Shown here: positions 44,741 to 54,321 of the stretch, piece by piece
Numbering within the stretch: the stretch's first letter is position 1
Layout of the letters: each line of letters opens with the position of its first letter
Assembly (NCBI GenBank): GCA_050289385.1
Contig: JBNKFQ010000225.1
Span: 1-64,000 of the forward strand
From: JBNKFQ01 sp050289385
GTDB taxonomy: Bacteria; Pseudomonadota; Gammaproteobacteria; Pseudomonadales; Porticoccaceae
Direction: 5' to 3'
Length of the DNA: 64,000 nucleotides
Program-made: the position numbers and the translations under genes
The notes under the pieces: generated by a model
The model's input: the letters and a program-made list of their open reading frames with translations, nothing else
Databases searched by the model: none
What the model was told of the DNA's origin: nothing

Positions 44741-45526
44741 CTACTGACTCTGCGGTTCGTCGCGAAGAAACACCCACTGGCGAAGGCTCGACTGCCCGGC
44801 GCAATAGTAATAGCCATCGACGTCAAAATCCTTGATCTCATCAGGGTCTCGCAACCGGTTTTTGATAATATATGCACTCATCAGGCCCCGGGCTTTCTTG
44901 GCGTAAAAACTGATAATTTTGTAATCGCTACCCTTCCTGTCTTTGAACACAGGGGTAATAACGTCTGCTTGCAACGCCTCTGGCCTGACCGCCCGAAAAT
45001 ATTCATTGGAAGCCAGATTTATCAGCACTTTTTTACCTTTTTGTTTGGTAAATCCGGCGTTTAGCGCTTCTGTAATTGCATTTCCCCAAAACTGGTAAAG
45101 ATCTTTTCCACGGCTGTTGGCAAAACGCACCCCCATCTCCAGCCTATATGGCTGTATCAGATCCAGCGGCTTTAGCAAGCCGTACAAACCGGACAGGATA
45201 CGCAAATGCTGTTGCGCCCAGGAAAGGTCAGCAGCCGTAAATGCATGAGCTTGCAAACCAAGGTAAACATCGCCCTTGAACGCTAATACCGCCTGACGGG
45301 CATTGTCCGGTGTAAAGGGTGTGCTCCAGTTGAGAAAGCGACCAAAATTGAGGTTGCCGAGCTTGTCACTGATCTTCATCAGCTCACTAATCCGGGGTGG
45401 CGACAACTCACGCAATTGCTCAATTAACTCTGCCGAATCTGACAGGAATTCGGGCGTGCTGTGGCGTCTGGTTGTAACCGGGGTTTCAAAATCGAGGGTT
45501 TTGGCGGGCGAAATCACAATTTGCAT
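44741..45526 (-). CDS. yaaA: YaaA (DUF328), peroxide-stress protein
   Basis: 261 residues from ATG 45526 ([14 protein letters not shown]), the standard YaaA start; an in-frame upstream start would add nine residues. Family phrases [20 protein letters not shown] and [12 protein letters not shown] are present. In E. coli YaaA limits iron-driven DNA damage during peroxide stress and is OxyR-dependent. That is notable because the OxyR in this window lacks the resolving cysteine. Confidence 0.92.
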   Translation of the reverse strand: MQIVISPAKTLDFETPVTTRRHSTPEFLSDSAELIEQLRELSPPRISELMKISDKLGNLNFGRFLNWSTPFTPDNARQAVLAFKGDVYLGLQAHAFTAADLSWAQQHLRILSGLYGLLKPLDLIQPYRLEMGVRFANSRGKDLYQFWGNAITEALNAGFTKQKGKKVLINLASNEYFRAVRPEALQADVITPVFKDRKGSDYKIISFYAKKARGLMSAYIIKNRLRDPDEIKDFDVDGYYYCAGQSSLRQWVFLRDEPQSQ

Positions 45527-45652
45527 AGAACTTTCCATTTGAATCTGTTGCAACAGACCCTACATTATAAATTGATTACCGTTATAAAATGTTTCTTGCT
45601 CAACGAGCGTAAGTGACTCCGGATGCCCCGACCTCAGAAAAGGACCGCTACT

Positions 45653-46954
45653 ATGCTTTATCGCCGCAAGCTTATTGCCACACTGTCTTTACTGACCACG
45701 TTATGCCTTATGGTTAGCGGTTGTGCCGTCAATCCGGTTACCGGTAAAAGTGAACTGTCACTGATTTCACCAGCGCAGGAAGTGCAAATTGGCGAACAAC
45801 AGTACCACCCGCAAATGCAGTCGCAGGGGGGGCGCTACTACATAGACCCTGACTTGCAGCTGTACATCAGGGACATCGGCCAAAAACTGGCTCGCGTCAG
45901 TCACCGACCCAACCTGCCCTACGAATTTACCTTGTTGAGCAATTCCGTACCCAATGCCTGGGCTTTGCCCGGCGGTAAAATTGCAATCAATCGCGGCTTG
46001 CTGCTTTACCTTGAAGACGAATCACAACTCGCAGCCGTGATCGGACATGAAATTGTTCACGCCGCTGCACGTCATACCGCCCAGCGGCTGAGCCAGACAC
46101 AATTACTGGGCGCTGGCCTCGGCATACTCGGCGCCGCCACCCAAAATACGGCATACGGCGGGCTGGCATCGCAGGCGGGCCAACTGGGGGCTACTGTCTT
46201 TCTTGCCAAATACGGTCGTGAAGACGAACTTCAATCCGATCAATACGGTATGGAATATATGGCTAAAGCCGGTTACGACCCCTATGGCGCGGTGCGTCTG
46301 CAAGAAGTTTTCGTCAAGCTTTCGGAAGGGCGGCAACAGGATCCAATCTCTGCCCTGTTCGCCAGCCACCCACCATCACAGGCACGGGTAGCTGCCAATC
46401 GCGAACGTGCGCGGCAGCTGCCCCGGGGCAAAACCGGTCGCGATGAGTTTCAGCGTGCCATTGCGCAATTGAAAAAAGATGAACCCGCGTACAAAGCTGC
46501 GGATGAAGCCGCAAAGCTATTGCAGGCAAAAGATGCGGCCGGGGCGCTTAAATTACTGGATCGCGCGGTAGCCCTTCAGCCTGCGGAAAGTGAGTTCTGG
46601 GAGCTGAGAGGCTATGCCTGGGAAATGCAAGATAATCTTTCGAACGCGGAGAAGTCCTATTCCACCGCCATTAGCAAAAATCCGGATTACTTCAAACCAC
46701 ACGCCCTGCGCGGCCTGGTGCGCATGCAGCAAAAAGAATTTACCGGTGCCGAAGAGGATTTTCTGGCCAGTCACCAAATCCTGCCAACTCTGACCACGAC
46801 CTATTATCTTGGTGAACTGGCCCTGCAACGCAATGACACAAGCACCGCAACCCGATATTTCGAGCAAGCTGCCAAGGGCAGTGGCGAACTGGCGCAAAAA
46901 GCGCAACAACGCCTTACTCAAATCCAGCAAGGGACAACCAGCCAGGGTATGTAA
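45653..46954 (+). CDS. M48-family metalloprotease lipoprotein with TPR repeats (BepA/LoiP-like)
   Basis: 433 residues from ATG 45653, preferred over 45623 because AAGGA precedes it and it starts a lipoprotein signal (lipobox VSGC, Cys 24). The zinc site HEIVHAAARH is at 132-141, with the third ligand region DELQSDQYGMEYM near 195. C-terminal residues about 280-430 are TPR-like (LLDRAVALQPAESEFWELRGYAWEM). It acts in the periplasm on outer-membrane protein quality. Exact ortholog is not certain. Confidence 0.9.
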   Translation: MLYRRKLIATLSLLTTLCLMVSGCAVNPVTGKSELSLISPAQEVQIGEQQYHPQMQSQGGRYYIDPDLQLYIRDIGQKLARVSHRPNLPYEFTLLSNSVPNAWALPGGKIAINRGLLLYLEDESQLAAVIGHEIVHAAARHTAQRLSQTQLLGAGLGILGAATQNTAYGGLASQAGQLGATVFLAKYGREDELQSDQYGMEYMAKAGYDPYGAVRLQEVFVKLSEGRQQDPISALFASHPPSQARVAANRERARQLPRGKTGRDEFQRAIAQLKKDEPAYKAADEAAKLLQAKDAAGALKLLDRAVALQPAESEFWELRGYAWEMQDNLSNAEKSYSTAISKNPDYFKPHALRGLVRMQQKEFTGAEEDFLASHQILPTLTTTYYLGELALQRNDTSTATRYFEQAAKGSGELAQKAQQRLTQIQQGTTSQGM

Positions 46955-47023
46955 CCGTTTGTAGCGCAAACCGTTCAATTCGGATTGTATTGCCCGATAT
47001 CATCTCTGCCTTTGTAATTTGAA

Positions 47024-47073
47024 GTCGACAAGGGATCTGTGTGTCGCCACACGGAGACACTCTCCTTGTCGAC
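47024..47073. repeat. 10-bp perfect inverted repeat upstream of the ECF41 operon
   Basis: GTCGACAAGG (47024-47033) pairs with CCTTGTCGAC (47064-47073); the inner sequence holds a GTGT/ACAC pair. It sits between the M48 gene and the ECF41 promoter. It may end the M48 transcript or serve as a binding site. No T-run follows. Confidence 0.55.
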
Positions 47074-47083
47074 GACAGAGCCC

Positions 47084-47109
47084 GTCACACTTCTCAAAGC
47101 TGTTTCGTC
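47084..47109 (+). promoter_or_regulatory. Candidate ECF41 sigma-factor promoter
   Basis: The motif GTCACA (47084-47089), a 16-base spacer and CGTC (47106-47109) match the published ECF41 promoter type (TGTCACA-N16-CGTC). It lies 67 bases before the first gene of the operon, which encodes an AhpD-like protein as in known ECF41 loci. Autoregulation is inferred. Confidence 0.7.
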
Positions 47110-47175
47110 TTACTTGTACCAGTTTAATTTTCGGTATCGCAAGACAACACTAATGAACTACTGAGGTTTTATCAT

Positions 47176-47688
47176 ATGGGCAAATCAGATTATCACCAGC
47201 AAATCGACGACTTTGAAGCACACTACAAATATGACAGTACCTATATGAGAGAATTGCTTGATCATTCTCCAACAGGGTATGAAAAGTTTAACAACTTCAT
47301 GCCCCTGGCAAGCCATAGAGAGAAACTCGATCTGGACATGTATTGGGTGGCTAAATTGGCAGCAATGAAGGTCGAAGACTGTGGTGACTGCCTTCAGCTA
47401 AATGTTCGAATGGCAATCGAAAATGGTGTTTCCAAGAGTATAGTGGCAGCAGCCATAGCGGGAGGTGAGCAGTTGCCGGAAAACCTGAAAGACATCTATG
47501 CATTTGCAACTTGTGTCGCTTCCAATACACAAATCAGTGAGGGCCTGCAAGACAGAATGGACGCCCTGCTGGACAAAACAACGTTGCTCGAACTTGCTAT
47601 GTGTATTGCTACAGCCAAAATATTTCCAACTATCAAGCGCACTTTGGGCTATACCAGAAGTTGCAGCCTGATCAAAATAGACGTGTAA
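47176..47688 (+). CDS. Carboxymuconolactone decarboxylase/AhpD-like protein of the ECF41 operon
   Basis: 170 residues. The redox-type motif CGDC (Cys 69 and Cys 72) lies in VEDCGDCLQLNVRMA, as in AhpD-family proteins. ECF41 sigma factors are known to sit next to genes for such oxidoreductase/carboxymuconolactone-type proteins. The substrate is unknown. It is followed 8 bases later by the sigma factor gene. Confidence 0.82.
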   Translation: MGKSDYHQQIDDFEAHYKYDSTYMRELLDHSPTGYEKFNNFMPLASHREKLDLDMYWVAKLAAMKVEDCGDCLQLNVRMAIENGVSKSIVAAAIAGGEQLPENLKDIYAFATCVASNTQISEGLQDRMDALLDKTTLLELAMCIATAKIFPTIKRTLGYTRSCSLIKIDV

Positions 47689-47696
47689 ACACCACT

Positions 47697-48581
47697 ATGG
47701 CCACACCTGAAGCAGACGCCTTCGAAACTCATCGGTCAAAATTGATCGGTTTGGCTTATCGAATTACCGGCTCAATCTCGGAAGCAGAAGATATCGTTCA
47801 GGAAGCTTTTCTGAAATGGTTTAGCGCCGACCACGAAACCATTCGATCACATTATTCATGGTTAATAACGGTAACAACCCGACTTTCTCTGGACCATTTA
47901 AAAAGTGCCCGAGTACAACGACAATCCTATATTGGCCCCTGGCTACCTGAACCTTTTATTGCCGACAAGGAAACCCCTGAAAAAGGACTTGAACTGGATG
48001 AGTCGATAACGATGGCCTTACTGGTTTTGCTGGAACAGCTATCTCCCGGCGAAAGAGCCGCCTTTATCTTACATGACTTGTTTCACTTCGATTTTGACGA
48101 AATTGGGGAAATTCTGCAAAAAACCTCTCCCTCCTGCCGAAAACTGGCGAGCCGTGCTCGCGGAAAAATCGATACGGACACCACAGATCACAGGGCAAAC
48201 AAGGAAGAATATTTTGGCGTAGTTTCGGCTTTTTTTGATGCAGTGAAAAATGGCAACGTTCCAGAACTTGTGTCTCTTCTACAAAAAAATGTCGCCTTCC
48301 ACTCGGACGGTGGAGGCAAAGTACCCGCTGCTCTGGAAATACTAAAAGGTGCTGACACAACGGCCGCTTTTTTGATGGAAAAAGTCCGTCCCAGTTTTGC
48401 CGAGGCAGATATGGCAGAAACAGCAATCACTTTCACCTGGTTTAATGGGTCTCCGGGCTTTGTCGTGCGAATCAACAAAAAACCTGTTTCTGCTTTCAAC
48501 TTCGAAATAGAAAACCACACTATTAAAAAAATCCATGCGCTTCGCAACCCCGACAAGCTAAGACTATTCGACCTTAAATGA
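47697..48581 (+). CDS. ECF41-type sigma factor with a SnoaL-like C-terminal extension
   Basis: 294 residues from ATG 47697. Sigma-2 (about 10-75, EAEDIVQEAFLKWF) and sigma-4 (about 105-160) come first. The C-terminal extension (about 170-294) resembles SnoaL. All three ECF41 hallmarks are present: WLPEP at 82-86, DGGGK at 204-208 and NPDKL at 284-288. The extension controls activity in place of an anti-sigma factor. Its stop overlaps the transporter start (ATGA). Confidence 0.93.
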   Translation: MATPEADAFETHRSKLIGLAYRITGSISEAEDIVQEAFLKWFSADHETIRSHYSWLITVTTRLSLDHLKSARVQRQSYIGPWLPEPFIADKETPEKGLELDESITMALLVLLEQLSPGERAAFILHDLFHFDFDEIGEILQKTSPSCRKLASRARGKIDTDTTDHRANKEEYFGVVSAFFDAVKNGNVPELVSLLQKNVAFHSDGGGKVPAALEILKGADTTAAFLMEKVRPSFAEADMAETAITFTWFNGSPGFVVRINKKPVSAFNFEIENHTIKKIHALRNPDKLRLFDLK

Positions 48582-49828
48582 AAATAGCAAACAACATGAC
48601 AGCGGTTTTTATAACCGTGTTTACGGGGTTTATTGGCCTGAGCTTACCATATCCAGTTTTCAGTCACTTGTTTTTATCTGCAGATTCAACATTAATTCCA
48701 CTAAACATAACAGAAAATGCCAGAGCCTTGTTTTTGGGAGCAGCAATTGCCTTTTTTCCGATAGGTCAGGCTGTCGCCTCGCCGATATGGGGCAAATGGT
48801 CTGACCGTTATGGTCGTAAACGAATTCTCATCTTTTCGCTGGCTTTTGCCAGTACTGGCATGCTTGTCACGGCCTTTGCGATTAACCTGGACATGCTATA
48901 TCTGTTGTTTTTGGGGCGACTGGTATCCGGGCTGGGCGAAGGTAATATTGCCATAGCCCAGGCAATGGCATCAGATGCTGACACAAAAGACCAAAAAACA
49001 AAAAATATGGCAGCGATATCTATAGCCATAAATGCTGGATGGATTGTTGGGCCATTGCTGGGAGGCTTGGCTGGAGACAGTCAAATTGCAAGTTTCACCG
49101 GGCCAACTCTGCCGTTTTGGATAGCCACAGTGATGTATTTGCTGAACATGGTTATTATCTATGGTCTGATCCAGGCAGACAGCAAACAAACTATTCTGAA
49201 TACCAGGGTCGAGGGAGTTGATTTTCTTACCTTGCTGAGTAACGGTGCATTCCGGGTCATCATAGTACTGACCCTGATCTGTTTTTTCGGCACTTATGTC
49301 ATGTTTTCCTTTTTTGGGCCATATCTGGTACAGACATTTAATGTCACCTCGGCAAAGCTCGGGCTTTGTGCTGCGCTGCTGAGCATACCGTTAATCCTGG
49401 CTGGAATCTGCGCTGGCAAAATCCATCAACGGCTTGGCGTAATGAAAATGACTATTCTGGGGCTAACTCTTCTCGCCGGTGGTCTCGCACTTCTTGTCTT
49501 GCCGGACGACCTGGCATGGCTGGTTATTCCGGCAACCATTACAGCTTTTGGAATAGTTATTCTGGAAGTAACAACTGCAATTATGGTGTCTGATGTTGTT
49601 TCCAGAAAACATCAGGGCCAGGCAATGGGAGTATATCGTTCAGCTATCGTTATCGCTGAAATTATGGCTGCACTTGCTGGTGGATGGCTTGCTGGCTACA
49701 TTCCTCAGGCGCCCTTTTTACTGGCTGGCATTGTTGTTGCGTCTGGACTGCCACTGGTAATTTCAAAAATTCGACGCAAAATAAAGCCCCGGCTACTGCC
49801 GGGGCGTCAGGATTTTTCGAGCTTATAA
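48578..49828 (+). CDS. MFS transporter of the ECF41 operon
   Basis: 416 residues with twelve hydrophobic helices. The family loop WGKWSDRYGRKRILI is near residue 70. It belongs to the DHA1-like drug/metabolite group. It overlaps the ECF41 gene by 4 bases, so it is probably part of the same operon and possibly the main output. The last codons contain the terminator of the opposite pst-phoU operon. Confidence 0.88.
   Translation: MKIANNMTAVFITVFTGFIGLSLPYPVFSHLFLSADSTLIPLNITENARALFLGAAIAFFPIGQAVASPIWGKWSDRYGRKRILIFSLAFASTGMLVTAFAINLDMLYLLFLGRLVSGLGEGNIAIAQAMASDADTKDQKTKNMAAISIAINAGWIVGPLLGGLAGDSQIASFTGPTLPFWIATVMYLLNMVIIYGLIQADSKQTILNTRVEGVDFLTLLSNGAFRVIIVLTLICFFGTYVMFSFFGPYLVQTFNVTSAKLGLCAALLSIPLILAGICAGKIHQRLGVMKMTILGLTLLAGGLALLVLPDDLAWLVIPATITAFGIVILEVTTAIMVSDVVSRKHQGQAMGVYRSAIVIAEIMAALAGGWLAGYIPQAPFLLAGIVVASGLPLVISKIRRKIKPRLLPGRQDFSSL
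49786..49805 (-). terminator. Rho-independent terminator of the pst-phoU operon, inside the MFS gene end
   Basis: GCCCCGGC (49786-49793) and GCCGGGGC (49798-49805) form a perfect 8-bp stem with a 4-base loop. On the minus strand TTTATTTT follows, so it fits termination after phoU. The hairpin lies in the last codons of the MFS gene on the plus strand. It may also end plus-strand transcription. Confidence 0.8.
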
Positions 49829-49837
49829 TCCGGGCAA

Positions 49838-50530
49838 CTACTCGTCCATATTCCCATGGCGAATATCCTCACCATTTACCAGATAAACTACCTGCTCACA
49901 AATATTCTTGGCGTGGTCACCAACCCTTTCGAGTGCACGCAACGCCCACATAATATTAATTACGCGGGAAATACTGCGAGGGTCTTCCATCATATAAGTG
50001 ACCAGTTCGCGCAGGGCCGTTTTGTAATCCAGGTCAACTTCCTCGTCCCGGTTCAGGGTTACCAAAGCACTATCAACGTTATAGCGTGCAAACGCATCCA
50101 GTGACTGATCAAGCATTTCGCGCACGCTATTACCAATGTGACGAATTTCCACATAACCGCGCGGGGCTGAACCCTCTTCACACAATTTGATAGCCATTTT
50201 TGCAACACGCGCAGCCTCGTCACCGATACGCTCCAGATCGCGTATGGTTTTATTGACAGCCATAACCATGCGCAAATCACTGGCCGCAGGCTGGCGCCGG
50301 GCAATCAGCAAGGTACATGCCTCATCGATATCAATTTCCATTTGATCAATTTGCTCTTCGGCTTGCAGCACTTGCTCTGCCAATGCACTATCGGCGTGTT
50401 CCAGTGCCAGAATGGCATTTTCAACCTGCTTCTGAACCAGCCCGCCCATTTCCAGCATCCAGGTTTTTACCTGTTCCAGCTCGTCATTAAATTGCTGGGA
50501 GATATGCTGATCGAAATGCATTTTGTCCAC
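49838..50530 (-). CDS. phoU: PhoU, regulator of Pst and PhoR
   Basis: 230 residues, all helical in two PhoU repeats (about 15-105 and 120-215). The family text AARVAKMAIKLCE and ALRALERVGDHAKNICEQV is present. It damps PhoR signalling when phosphate is high and limits uptake. It follows pstB by 11 bases and ends the pst operon. Confidence 0.96.
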   Translation of the reverse strand: MDKMHFDQHISQQFNDELEQVKTWMLEMGGLVQKQVENAILALEHADSALAEQVLQAEEQIDQMEIDIDEACTLLIARRQPAASDLRMVMAVNKTIRDLERIGDEAARVAKMAIKLCEEGSAPRGYVEIRHIGNSVREMLDQSLDAFARYNVDSALVTLNRDEEVDLDYKTALRELVTYMMEDPRSISRVINIMWALRALERVGDHAKNICEQVVYLVNGEDIRHGNMDE

Positions 50531-50541
50531 GTTAGTACTCC

Positions 50542-51420
50542 TTAACCAAACCGGCCAGTGATATAGGCCTCGGTCAGCTCATGCTCCGGGGCAGTAAATA
50601 CCTTTTGTGTGTCATTTACTTCGATCAGATACCCCAGATGGAAATAGGCTGTACGTTGAGACACTCGCGCCGCTTGCTGCATGGAGTGCGTAACAATAGC
50701 TATAGTGTAGTTCTCACGCAGTTCCGCAATCAACTCCTCGATTCTTGCAGTCGCAATCGGGTCGAGGGCAGAACATGGTTCATCCATCAAAATCACTTCC
50801 GGACTCACTGCTATTGCCCTGGCAATACACAAACGTTGTTGCTGGCCACCAGACAACCCGGTCCCCGGTGAGTGTAACCGGTCTTTTACCTCTGCCCAGA
50901 GGCTGGCGCGCTTGAGGCTGGTTTCGACAATTTCATCCAGCTCTGCACGACGATTTGCCAAACCGTGCAAACGAGGCCCATACGCAACGTTATCGTAAAT
51001 CGACTTGGGAAACGGGTTCGGCTTTTGAAACACCATGCCAATGCGAGCGCGCAGTGCGACTACATCCATACGCTTGTCGTAGATATCTTCGCCATCCAGC
51101 GTCAGGTTACCCTCAACACGGCAACTTTCTATGGTGTCATTCATACGATTGAGACTGCGCAAAAATGTGGATTTACCACAACCGGACGGACCGATCATGG
51201 CAATAACCTGATTTTTGCCAATATCCAAGTCCACACCATAAATGGCCTGATTGTCGCCGTAAAACACGTTGACATCCCGCATCGACATTTTCGAATTTTC
51301 AACCAGAGCTTCGCCGACTGTACTGCCGTACTCAATCTCACGCTGGGTCTCAGGCCGGGTTTGCCCTCCCTGATGGATCAACATGTCATCTGTCTGCCCG
51401 GTTGCCACTGTAGTCATCAA
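50542..51420 (-). CDS. pstB: PstB, ATPase of the phosphate ABC transporter
   Basis: 292 residues with a roughly 40-residue N-terminal extension compared with short PstB. Walker A is GPSGCGKST near 81, the signature is [16 protein letters not shown] and Walker B is VILMDEP. It powers high-affinity phosphate import. It lies 79 bases after pstA and 11 bases before phoU. Confidence 0.97.
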   Translation of the reverse strand: MMTTVATGQTDDMLIHQGGQTRPETQREIEYGSTVGEALVENSKMSMRDVNVFYGDNQAIYGVDLDIGKNQVIAMIGPSGCGKSTFLRSLNRMNDTIESCRVEGNLTLDGEDIYDKRMDVVALRARIGMVFQKPNPFPKSIYDNVAYGPRLHGLANRRAELDEIVETSLKRASLWAEVKDRLHSPGTGLSGGQQQRLCIARAIAVSPEVILMDEPCSALDPIATARIEELIAELRENYTIAIVTHSMQQAARVSQRTAYFHLGYLIEVNDTQKVFTAPEHELTEAYITGRFG

Positions 51421-51499
51421 TCATTACCTGCATAAAGAAAGTACCCGAATATAACACTGGTTCCAACTGTCCTCAGCCTTCTGTCACCTGTCATTTGAA

Positions 51500-52804
51500 T
51501 CACCAGCGACGTTCCAGCCGCTTGCGCATAAATACCGCCAACGTATTCATCACCACAAGAAACGCCAGCAAAACCATAATGGCCGCTGAGGTTTTCTCGA
51601 TAAACGCCCTTTCCGGGCTATCTGCCCACAAAAATATCTGCACCGGCAACACCGTTGCCGGGTCGGCAAAACCGCCGGGTACATCAACAATAAAAGCCAC
51701 CATGCCAATCATCAGCAAAGGTGCCGATTCGCCCAACGCCTGCGCCATTCCGATAATTGCGCCAGTCATCATGCCCGGCATTGCCAATGGCAACACATGA
51801 TGCAATACCACCTGCATTGGCGAGGCGCCCATACCCATTGCCGCTTCGCGAATAGATGGCGGCACAGCTTTGATTGCGGCACGACTGGAAATAATAATCG
51901 TGGGTAACGTCATTAAAGTCAGTACCAGGCCGCCCACCACCGGAATAGAACGTGGCACATGAAAAAAATTGATAAAAATGGCGAGGCCCAGCAATCCAAA
52001 GATAATTGAAGGCACTGCCGCAAGGTTGTTGATATTAACTTCAATCAGGTCGGTCCACTTGTTACTGGGCGCAAATTCTTCCAGATAAATGGCAGCAGCC
52101 ACTCCGATCGGAAACGATAATGCCAAGGTAATCAATAATGTAAAAAATGAGCCCGTAGCCGCACCCCGGATACCCGCCAGCTCTGGTTCACGTGAGTCCC
52201 CTCGCGTAAAAAAGTTAACATTGAAGCGTTTCTTGATATCACCCACGGCAATTAACTGATCTACCCATTCTTGTTGGCGCTCACTGACTTTGCCGAGAAA
52301 CTTTTTACCGTCAAGGCTTTTATAGTAGGTATCAATATCATCATCAGCCAGCAACCAGAGTGTTTCGCTTTGACCGAGCAAACTCGGCCGGGATTCGAGC
52401 CGATCACGCAATTCAAAAGCAGCTCCAACACTGGCCAGACGATACAGATCCCTTTTTTCCTTGCGCCCGGAAATGTTCGGGAAAGCCTTGCGCAGAGCCT
52501 GCTTTATTACACCTTCAAAGTTTGCCAGCGACATCTGATCTTCGTTCTGTACGTCGGTAACACCGAGGACGTCAGAATCGTAAGTAACTTCCAACTGCAA
52601 ATATGTTTGCTGAAATGCGCCAGCGCCCTTGCCGATAATGTCGGTAAACAGTACCAGTAATGCCACCAAACCAAAGCCGACGGAAAGCATGCCATAAAAA
52701 CGAAAGCGTTTTTCCGCGCGGTAGCGCTGTGCCAGTGACTTTCTGACTTTTTCGGAAGTGCTGTTTACAGCAGAACCCGACGCTTCGGATTTCGAACTAG
52801 TCAT
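51500..52804 (-). CDS. pstA: PstA, inner-membrane permease of the phosphate ABC transporter
   Basis: 434 residues from ATG 52804, which lies 8 bases inside the pstC end. It is about 140 residues longer than E. coli PstA because of a hydrophilic insert (about 60-200) between the first and second helix. The permease core has GIGMAQALGESAPLLMIG and EAAMGMGASPMQV. Long PstA forms like this occur in Pseudomonas and marine relatives. Confidence 0.95.
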   Translation of the reverse strand: MTSSKSEASGSAVNSTSEKVRKSLAQRYRAEKRFRFYGMLSVGFGLVALLVLFTDIIGKGAGAFQQTYLQLEVTYDSDVLGVTDVQNEDQMSLANFEGVIKQALRKAFPNISGRKEKRDLYRLASVGAAFELRDRLESRPSLLGQSETLWLLADDDIDTYYKSLDGKKFLGKVSERQQEWVDQLIAVGDIKKRFNVNFFTRGDSREPELAGIRGAATGSFFTLLITLALSFPIGVAAAIYLEEFAPSNKWTDLIEVNINNLAAVPSIIFGLLGLAIFINFFHVPRSIPVVGGLVLTLMTLPTIIISSRAAIKAVPPSIREAAMGMGASPMQVVLHHVLPLAMPGMMTGAIIGMAQALGESAPLLMIGMVAFIVDVPGGFADPATVLPVQIFLWADSPERAFIEKTSAAIMVLLAFLVVMNTLAVFMRKRLERRW

Positions 52805-54191
52805 ATTGCTCTCGATATTTTTTAACGGTGCGCAAGGCAATCAGGTTCAGAATCAGGGTAACCAAAAACAGCATCAAACCCAGAGCAAACGCTGCCAGAG
52901 TCTTCGGACTATCGAACTCCTGGTCGCCGGTCAGCAAGGTTACAATTTGTACCGTTACTGTTGTTACCGCTTCCAGAGGATTAGCCGTCAGGTTGGCTGC
53001 AAGACCCGCGGCCATGACAACGATCATGGTTTCACCAATTGCTCGAGATGCAGCCAGCAAAACGCCACCGACGATGCCAGGTAACGCCGCCGGAAATACG
53101 ACTTTTTTAATCGTTTCCGAACGCGTGGCGCCAAGGCCAAGGGAACCATCTCGCAACGTCCGCGGCACTGCTGTAATCACATCATCCGCAAGGGAGGATA
53201 TAAACGGGATGATCATTATTCCCATCACGGAACCGGCAGCCAGTGCACTTTCGGAAGACACACTCAGCCCTATTGACTCTCCCAGCTCACGCACAACAGG
53301 CGCAACGGTCAACGCTGCGAAAAACCCATATACGACCGTCGGTATACCCGCCAGAATCTCAAGCAGCGGCTTGATGACATTGCGCAGCCTGGGGCTGGCA
53401 TATTCGGCCAGATAAATCGCGGACATTAATCCAACCGGTACCGCCACGATCATGGCAATGGCCGAAATTAACAGGGTACCGAGAAATAGCGGCACCGCAC
53501 CGAAACTGCCGGAAGAACCGACTTGATCAGCGCGAATTGCTGTCTGTGGACTCCACTCCGTGCCAAAAACAAAGTTCACCGCGGACACTTCTTCAAAACT
53601 GAAGAAGCGAATCGTCTCGAATATTACTGAAAACAGAATGCCTACTGTCGTAAGGATGGCAATGCATGCGCAAGCCAGCAAACCGGCTTTAAACACCTTT
53701 TCCACTTGATGACGAGCCCGCAGCGCCGGTGATATCCTGCGCCAGCCCCAAAATCCACCGACGACCGACAACGACAGAATGCTGGCCGTCAACACCCACC
53801 GTGCTGTCTGGTGCAGACTATTCAACCGCTCGGCTGCCGCAATGAGCGGTAAATCGCCATCACCTGGCGACAGTGATCCGGAGGCAATATTCTCTATGCG
53901 ATTAAGCAGCAAATTGTAGTCAGCCGCCGTTTGCGGTTGCAGGTTTTCGGACAAACCGGAAAGCACCATCTGACTGATGACCGGCTCATCAAACATCAGC
54001 CAAATGACTAGCAACAGCAGCGACGGCAGGCAGCACCAGATGGCCGTTTGCACTCCGTAATAAAAAGGCAGGGAATTGAGGTGACGTATGCCACCCAGAG
54101 GCCGGGCCTTTACAAAGGAGCGCCCGTAGCCGAGATAGTAGGCCAGACCGACCATGGCGATCAGGACGATTATCAGATTTGTTGTCTGCAT
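52797..54191 (-). CDS. pstC: PstC, inner-membrane permease of the phosphate ABC transporter
   Basis: 464 residues, longer than E. coli PstC. An N-terminal helix pair and a soluble segment (about 55-135) precede the permease core with SLADDVITAVPRTLRDGSLGLGATRSETI and ASRAIGETMIVVMAAGLA. It partners PstA. A terminator lies between pstS and this gene, so it is expected to be made at a lower level than PstS. Confidence 0.95.
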   Translation of the reverse strand: MQTTNLIIVLIAMVGLAYYLGYGRSFVKARPLGGIRHLNSLPFYYGVQTAIWCCLPSLLLLVIWLMFDEPVISQMVLSGLSENLQPQTAADYNLLLNRIENIASGSLSPGDGDLPLIAAAERLNSLHQTARWVLTASILSLSVVGGFWGWRRISPALRARHQVEKVFKAGLLACACIAILTTVGILFSVIFETIRFFSFEEVSAVNFVFGTEWSPQTAIRADQVGSSGSFGAVPLFLGTLLISAIAMIVAVPVGLMSAIYLAEYASPRLRNVIKPLLEILAGIPTVVYGFFAALTVAPVVRELGESIGLSVSSESALAAGSVMGIMIIPFISSLADDVITAVPRTLRDGSLGLGATRSETIKKVVFPAALPGIVGGVLLAASRAIGETMIVVMAAGLAANLTANPLEAVTTVTVQIVTLLTGDQEFDSPKTLAAFALGLMLFLVTLILNLIALRTVKKYREQYD

Positions 54192-54233
54192 GTTTGTTCT
54201 GTCCTGTGCGCGAATTACCCGCCGCTTTCTGTC

Positions 54234-54262
54234 AAAAAGGCCCGGCAGATTTCCGCCGGGCC
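54234..54262 (-). terminator. Attenuating terminator between pstS and pstC
   Basis: GGCCCGGC (54239-54246) and GCCGGGCC (54255-54262) form a perfect 8-bp stem with 8 loop bases, and on the minus strand a TTTTT follows (54234-54238). The site is 60 bases after pstS and 43 before pstC, so partial read-through would give more PstS than permease. Confidence 0.88.
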
Positions 54263-54321
54263 AAATTTTGAGAAAACTCTGTTATTGTTCTGCTACTTCT
54301 GTGCCATTACTGCAACGAGCG

